From the NCBI GenBank assembly GCA_016703425.1, contig JADJCA010000009.1, forward strand, positions 186,001 through 250,000: a DNA stretch of 64,000 nt. The letters run 5' to 3'. The stretch's first letter is position 1. Each line of letters starts with the position of its first letter. Positions 60,205 through 64,000 of this stretch are shown piece after piece. Made by a program: the position numbers and the translations under genes. The notes beneath the pieces were generated by a model. That model was not told the origin of the DNA. It did no database searches and saw only the letters and a program-made list of their open reading frames with translations. The DNA comes from Myxococcales bacterium. Lineage in GTDB: Bacteria > Myxococcota_A > Polyangia > Polyangiales > Polyangiaceae.

Positions 60205-62653
60205 GACTAGAACTCTCCTCGAAGGCCGATGCTCGGAAGGAGCGGGATGCCCGTCGCGAAGGTGCTCCGCGTGAAGTTGTAGTTCTGGCTCTCGTCTGAT
60301 CGAACGGCGCGAGGACCACCGGATCGGCCGGCGAGTTTTGCCGCTCACTCCGCGACAGCGTGTAGGCGAGCCACCCGAAGAAGCGCGCGTCGGGCTTGTA
60401 GCGAAGCAGCACCTCCAGACCGTAGATGCGCCCGCGGCCCTGGTTGCCCTTGCCCTGCACCACGAGCCGATCGAGCTGCTTGTAGAAGCCCTCGAGGCCC
60501 AGCTCGATGTTGCGCGTGAGCTCGTGTTCGGCTCCGAGTCCGTAGTGGAGGGCGCGGTTGGACTTGACGCTCGGGTTGCCAAAGACGGGGTTCGTCTCTT
60601 GCGGCTGCGGCGGCTGCATGAACACGCCGACGCCGCCCTTGAGCGTCGTCCGGGGATTGCGAACGACGTCTTGGCGGAAGTTGATGCGCGGCGAAAGGTC
60701 CCACGAGCGGGTGTCTTTGGCGTAGTCGACGCGGACGCCGGGCACGAGGCGCGTGCCCACTTGCGGGACCAGCTCGAGCTCCGTGTAGAGCGCAGGGCGG
60801 TAGATCGCGTCTTTGTCTTCCGAGACGAGCGGCGGCCGCGAGAGGATGGGCCCCGACGGGGGCTCACCAGGCTGGGGAAACGGTGGGAATCGAACGCGCA
60901 CGTCGTAGGGCGCGTACAGCATGTCCATGCCGACGTTGGCGGTGACGCCGGGGCTCACCTTTTGAGAGACCTCGACGCGCGTCGACAGCGGAAACGACTC
61001 GAGCGTGAAGTAGTTGTCGCCGAGGGCGAACTCAATAAAGTCGCTCCCGATGGCGCTCATCAGCTTGAAGTCGGTATTTTTGCCGAGCTTCGTCTTGTAG
61101 CGACCTTGCAGGCGGTAAAAGCCGGTGTGCGCCGACACGCCTCCGCCGATGGCCGGGTCCGACGCGACGGGACTCTTCACGAGAATCTTGAGCCGGTCGT
61201 CGGAGCCGAAGAGCGCGAAGCGCACCGACGAGTCTTTGCCGAGATCCCGCGAAAGGAGCGCTTGGTAGTCGTAATAGACGGGGGCCGTTGAAACGCCGGA
61301 GCCGGCAGCCTCGAGCACGGGCTTGAGCCAGAGATCAAAATAGGAGCGACGACCACCGACGGCGAAGTTCCAACCGGTGTTGCCGATGGGGCCTTCGGCA
61401 AGCACGCGCGCGTCAATGAGATCGACCTGCGCGAGCCCGTGAAGCTTGTCCTTCTTGGGATCGCGCATGCCGACGTCGACGACGCCGCCCATCACGCGGC
61501 CGTATTGGGCCGAGAAGTTGCCGGGATAGAAATCGATCTTCTCGAGCAGCTCGGTGGGGATGGCCGAGCTCAAACCGCCGAAGTGGTAGATGAGCGGTAC
61601 GAGCGTACCGTCGACGAAGGTGTTCGTGTCGTTGGGGGACGAGCCGCGAATGATGAGCAGGCCCGCGAGGCCCGGCGGCCTGGCAACGCCGGGGAGGTAT
61701 TGGAGCGAGCGGAGCGCATCGCCGCCGGTGCCGGGGATGCGGTTCATCTCGCGCTGCTCGATGGTGCGCTTGGTGACCTCGCGGGGCGGACGCACGCCGC
61801 GAACGCGCACCTCTTCGACTCCGTCCTCGTCGCCTTCGGGCTCCTTCGGGGCCGCTGCACCCGCGGCGGCGGAGCGCTCGAGACGAAGGACGTTCGAGAC
61901 TTCCTCGCCGGGCCCGAGCTCCTGCGTCCCCTCCGCTGCGACGAAACCTTCGGCTTCGATCTTGAACCGATAGGTGCCGGCGACGAGTCCCTCGAACGTG
62001 AAGCTGCCGGCGGCGAGGTCTGTGGTGCGCGCCTGGCCGTCGGGCCCCGTGAGCGTGATCTTGCCGGCCCCGACAGCGCGATCGGTGTCGCGAGCGCGCA
62101 CGCGCCCGCGAAAGCGCGCCTCCGGGGGCGTAAACGCGTAGCGGTGGCGAATCTTCGCCGCGACGGCGCGGTCGGCGCGCTTGGCCGGCTCGAAGACGAG
62201 CTTGCGCGCCGCTTCGAGCGCCGCTTCGTCGAAGCCGTGCCCCTGGGGGGTCTCGACGGTCGCCTTGCGAACGGCGCCGGTGACATCGATCTCTAGAACG
62301 AGAACGACCGTGATCTTCTCCCGCACGCCGTCGGTTACGGCTTGTTGCGGGTAGACGGCGCCTTCGTCTTTGACGAGCTTTGGTGGTTCGACGGTGACGG
62401 CCTGCGGTGCCGTGGGCGCCTCTTCTTTGGGCGCGATGATGGCAGCTCCGGCGGCACCACGCGGGATGCTCGATCCGTCACGCGGCTTTTCGTCGGGCGC
62501 GGCCGGTGGCGGGGGAGCCGGCGGCGTTGGAGCCGCGGGCGCGGGCGTTTGCGCGGCCGTGTGGCGCGGAAACAGGGCGGGCCCCGCTACCACGAGGAGC
62601 GCCGCAACGATGCAGCGTGCACTGCGAGCGCGAACGCGCGCCACGGGTCTCAT
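60014..62653 (-). CDS. TonB-domain / TonB-dependent receptor fusion, C-terminal barrel deleted and frameshifted
   Basis: Signal peptide RCIVAALLVVAGPALFPRHT, a Pro/Ala linker, then a TonB-type energy-transducer domain (KITVVLVLEIDVTGAVRKAT, about 95-180). A carboxypeptidase-regulatory-like domain (ITLTGPDGQARTTDLAAGSF), a plug (LLIIRGSSPNDTNTFVDGTL) and barrel strands follow until PVVLAPFDQ. After that the frame reads low-quality sequence to 60014, overlapping the next gene by 191 bp. The proper tail (ESQNYNFTRSTFATGIPLLP, then a terminal GEF and TAG at 60209-60207) is present in another frame. Roughly 100 or more barrel residues appear deleted. If the break is biological the gene is a pseudogene. 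Confidence 0.75.
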   Translation of the reverse strand: MRPVARVRARSARCIVAALLVVAGPALFPRHTAAQTPAPAAPTPPAPPPPAAPDEKPRDGSSIPRGAAGAAIIAPKEEAPTAPQAVTVEPPKLVKDEGAVYPQQAVTDGVREKITVVLVLEIDVTGAVRKATVETPQGHGFDEAALEAARKLVFEPAKRADRAVAAKIRHRYAFTPPEARFRGRVRARDTDRAVGAGKITLTGPDGQARTTDLAAGSFTFEGLVAGTYRFKIEAEGFVAAEGTQELGPGEEVSNVLRLERSAAAGAAAPKEPEGDEDGVEEVRVRGVRPPREVTKRTIEQREMNRIPGTGGDALRSLQYLPGVARPPGLAGLLIIRGSSPNDTNTFVDGTLVPLIYHFGGLSSAIPTELLEKIDFYPGNFSAQYGRVMGGVVDVGMRDPKKDKLHGLAQVDLIDARVLAEGPIGNTGWNFAVGGRRSYFDLWLKPVLEAAGSGVSTAPVYYDYQALLSRDLGKDSSVRFALFGSDDRLKILVKSPVASDPAIGGGVSAHTGFYRLQGRYKTKLGKNTDFKLMSAIGSDFIEFALGDNYFTLESFPLSTRVEVSQKVSPGVTANVGMDMLYAPYDVRVRFPPFPQPGEPPSGPILSRPPLVSEDKDAIYRPALYTELELVPQVGTRLVPGVRVDYAKDTRSWDLSPRINFRQDVVRNPRTTLKGGVGVFMQPPQPQETNPVFGNPSVKSNRALHYGLGAEHELTRNIELGLEGFYKQLDRLVVQGKGNQGRGRIYGLEVLLRYKPDARFFGWLAYTLSRSERQNSPADPVVLAPFDQTRARTTTSRGAPSRRASRSFRASAFEESSSHASDSLRARCRDRHARSPRARCAPRRLERVVPLRRLRPAVGGQRRSDPRVARQQALREARRHG

Positions 62654-62760
62654 GCGCGACTACGCTTAGTGGCACCGCCGCCAAAGCTCAAGGAGTCTTG
62701 GACAATTCGTGGCTTCAGACTTTCCGGCGGGTGCGTTATACGCGGGCGCGTGAGGAGTCC

Positions 62761-64000
62761 GTGACGACGCCGCGGTCCGCCTTTGACGCTCGGCGCGGCT
62801 GGCGCGCGCCGTCCGCGTACGTCGCCTCAACGCTCTATGTGCTGTGGGCGGCGGCGTGGACCCTCGCGTCGGCGGTCTCGTTTTACCGGGCCATGCTCGA
62901 TCAAACGGGCGGCGAGTGGTCTGCGCCCCTCGACGACGTCTTCATTCACTTCGACTATGCGCGCGAAACCGCGCGCGGCGAGCCCTTTCGATGGACCGCA
63001 GGCAACGGCTATTCGTCGGGCAACACGAGCCTGAGCTACCCCTTCGTCCTCGCCGCCGGCTACCTCGGCGGCTACACCGGCGAAAAGCTCATGGTCTGGG
63101 CCGGCATCGTCGCCGCCGTCAGCGTCTTTGGCACGATGCTCGTGGCCCGTCATCTCTTCCCAAAGGGCGCGGGCGCCGAGCCGTCGGTGGCGAGCTTCCT
63201 CGTGCCGCCGGCGCTCGTGTCCTTGGGAGCGCTCTCTTGGTCGCTCTGGAGCGGCATGGAGGTGGCCGTCTTTCTCGGCGCCTGGGCCCTCGCGCTCATG
63301 GCCGCGTTGGGTATCGAATCGATGCAGCCCGATCGACCAGGACAGGCGAGCCTTCGCGCGCGCTCTCTCCTCTTGGGCGCGGCCGGCGTGCTGTTGGTGA
63401 CGACGCGCCCGGAAGGCGCGACGACGCTGGCAGCGCTCGGCGTCATGGCCGCCGAGGGCGTCCGAAGGCGCGCCGGAATGCGGCAAGCGCTCATGGTGCT
63501 CGCGCTCGCGGGCGCGCCGGCGGCCCTCGCGTTGGCGCTCCAAACGTGGGCCAACGCCGCCTTCACCGGCGAGCTCTCGGCCAATGGCGCCATCGTGAAG
63601 CTCGCCATCAACCACCCGTACATGACGCCGAGCGAGAAGCTCGACGACTACCTCTTCAACGTTCGTTACGCCGTCTTCCGAAACGTCGACTACCACTTCG
63701 CCGACTCACCGGGCTTTGGCTTCATTTTGCCCGCCCTCGCGGCCGCTTCGTTGGCGGTCAAAGAAACGCGGCGGTATGCGCTCCTCCTTTGGGCGCAGAT
63801 CCTCCTTTGGATCGCCGTCGTTGCGTTGAATGGGCAGGTCCGTTGGCAAAACGAGCGATACACGATGCCAGCCGTCGCGTGGCTGATCCTGGCCGCGGCG
63901 CTCGGGGCCTACGGCCTCGTTAAGCAACGGCGGGCACCGTCGTTCGCCCTCTTGGCCCTCGTGTGCGCCGGTGCGATCCAGATCATCGGGGTCGGGACGC
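62761..64000 (+). CDS. GT-C-like multi-pass membrane protein (3' end beyond window)
   Basis: From GTG 62761, with GAGGAG upstream, open for 413 codons to the edge. TM1 (AYVASTLYVLWAAAWTLASA), the acidic loop PLDDVFIHFDYARETARGEP with YSSGNTSLSYPFVLAAGYLG, and SWSLWSGMEVAVFLGAWALA follow the GT-C/DUF2029-type pattern, with further helices beyond. The shared loop pattern makes it a relative of the 30837-32102 protein, here without the deletion. A longer-looking frame at 62844-63923 is a shadow. Confidence 0.8.
   Translation, partial: MTTPRSAFDARRGWRAPSAYVASTLYVLWAAAWTLASAVSFYRAMLDQTGGEWSAPLDDVFIHFDYARETARGEPFRWTAGNGYSSGNTSLSYPFVLAAGYLGGYTGEKLMVWAGIVAAVSVFGTMLVARHLFPKGAGAEPSVASFLVPPALVSLGALSWSLWSGMEVAVFLGAWALALMAALGIESMQPDRPGQASLRARSLLLGAAGVLLVTTRPEGATTLAALGVMAAEGVRRRAGMRQALMVLALAGAPAALALALQTWANAAFTGELSANGAIVKLAINHPYMTPSEKLDDYLFNVRYAVFRNVDYHFADSPGFGFILPALAAASLAVKETRRYALLLWAQILLWIAVVALNGQVRWQNERYTMPAVAWLILAAALGAYGLVKQRRAPSFALLALVCAGAIQIIGVGT

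Noticed and set aside
60205..60867. N-terminal extension of the 59158-60204 lipoprotein frame
   Set aside because: It lies inside the TonB receptor coding region and is Arg/Ser-rich shadow sequence; a clear lipoprotein signal begins at 60204.
62844..63923. 359-aa plus-strand frame
   Set aside because: It is Arg-rich and out of frame with the clear membrane protein starting at GTG 62761.

Overview
The window is GC-rich chromosomal DNA that reads like a myxobacterium (Myxococcota, probably Polyangia). The signs are many TPR proteins and secreted lipoproteins without recognisable relatives, Ser/Thr kinases, FHA/AgmX-PglI and MXAN_5187-type proteins, TonB-domain/TonB-receptor fusions, and a MYXO-CTERM-like C-terminal anchor. 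This placement rests on family content only; no 16S or marker search was possible. There is no phage, IS element, CRISPR array or plasmid gene. Almost all of the sequence is coding, with short intergenic hairpins.

Region 1 (1-13028, minus strand) is one directional block. A strong sigma70-like promoter at 13295-13266 precedes a periplasmic TPR protein (574 aa), a giant TPR protein (1272 aa), a TPR lipoprotein (458 aa), a small secreted protein (89 aa) and an FHA/TM/Gly-rich/AgmX-PglI protein (726 aa). A further TPR lipoprotein and a Pro/Glu-repeat TPR protein cut by the window edge follow. Order, sizes and domain content match the Glt (adventurous gliding) genes gltD-gltE-gltF-gltG of Myxococcus, with a gltC-like gene in front. 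Two outer-membrane beta-barrel genes at 19982-21966 (gltA/gltB-like) are the likely partners.

Region 2 (13.5-24.4 kb) holds a Cys-rich lipoprotein, a YraN-family protein, a HAMP membrane protein, HEAT-repeat proteins, an Ig-like/carboxypeptidase-regulatory membrane protein, ftsY, the two barrel genes and an MXAN_5187-type sensor. Region 3 (24.7-41 kb) is a mosaic of single genes and pairs: HDAC-family deacetylase plus a zincin-like lipoprotein, PHB-depolymerase-like esterase, SMP-30, tRNA-His, CPXCG protein, Ser/Thr kinases, GT-C-like membrane protein, heme-binding protein, ABHD18-like hydrolase, DUF1345, an S1 pseudoprotease, a clan-CD-like lipoprotein, hemerythrin, YceI and a trans-sulfuration PLP enzyme.

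Region 4 (41-52.7 kb) has a long intergenic palindrome, TPR and thioesterase genes, the yajC-secD-secF operon, several orphan lipoproteins and a tightly overlapping four-gene lipoprotein/FGE-fold operon. Region 5 (52.7-64 kb) has PIN-PhoH, a QEGLA-motif (DUF1704) protein, a CHG/QAC protein, and a minus-strand block: TonB-domain/TonB-receptor with a damaged C-terminus, lipoprotein, lysozyme-like lipoprotein, and a PLL-type lectin with a pentanucleotide repeat in its leader. The window ends inside a GT-C-like membrane protein.

The leads most worth a second look are the Glt-type motility cluster, the possibly phase-variable lectin, the deleted TonB receptor, and the palindrome at 41050-41177.
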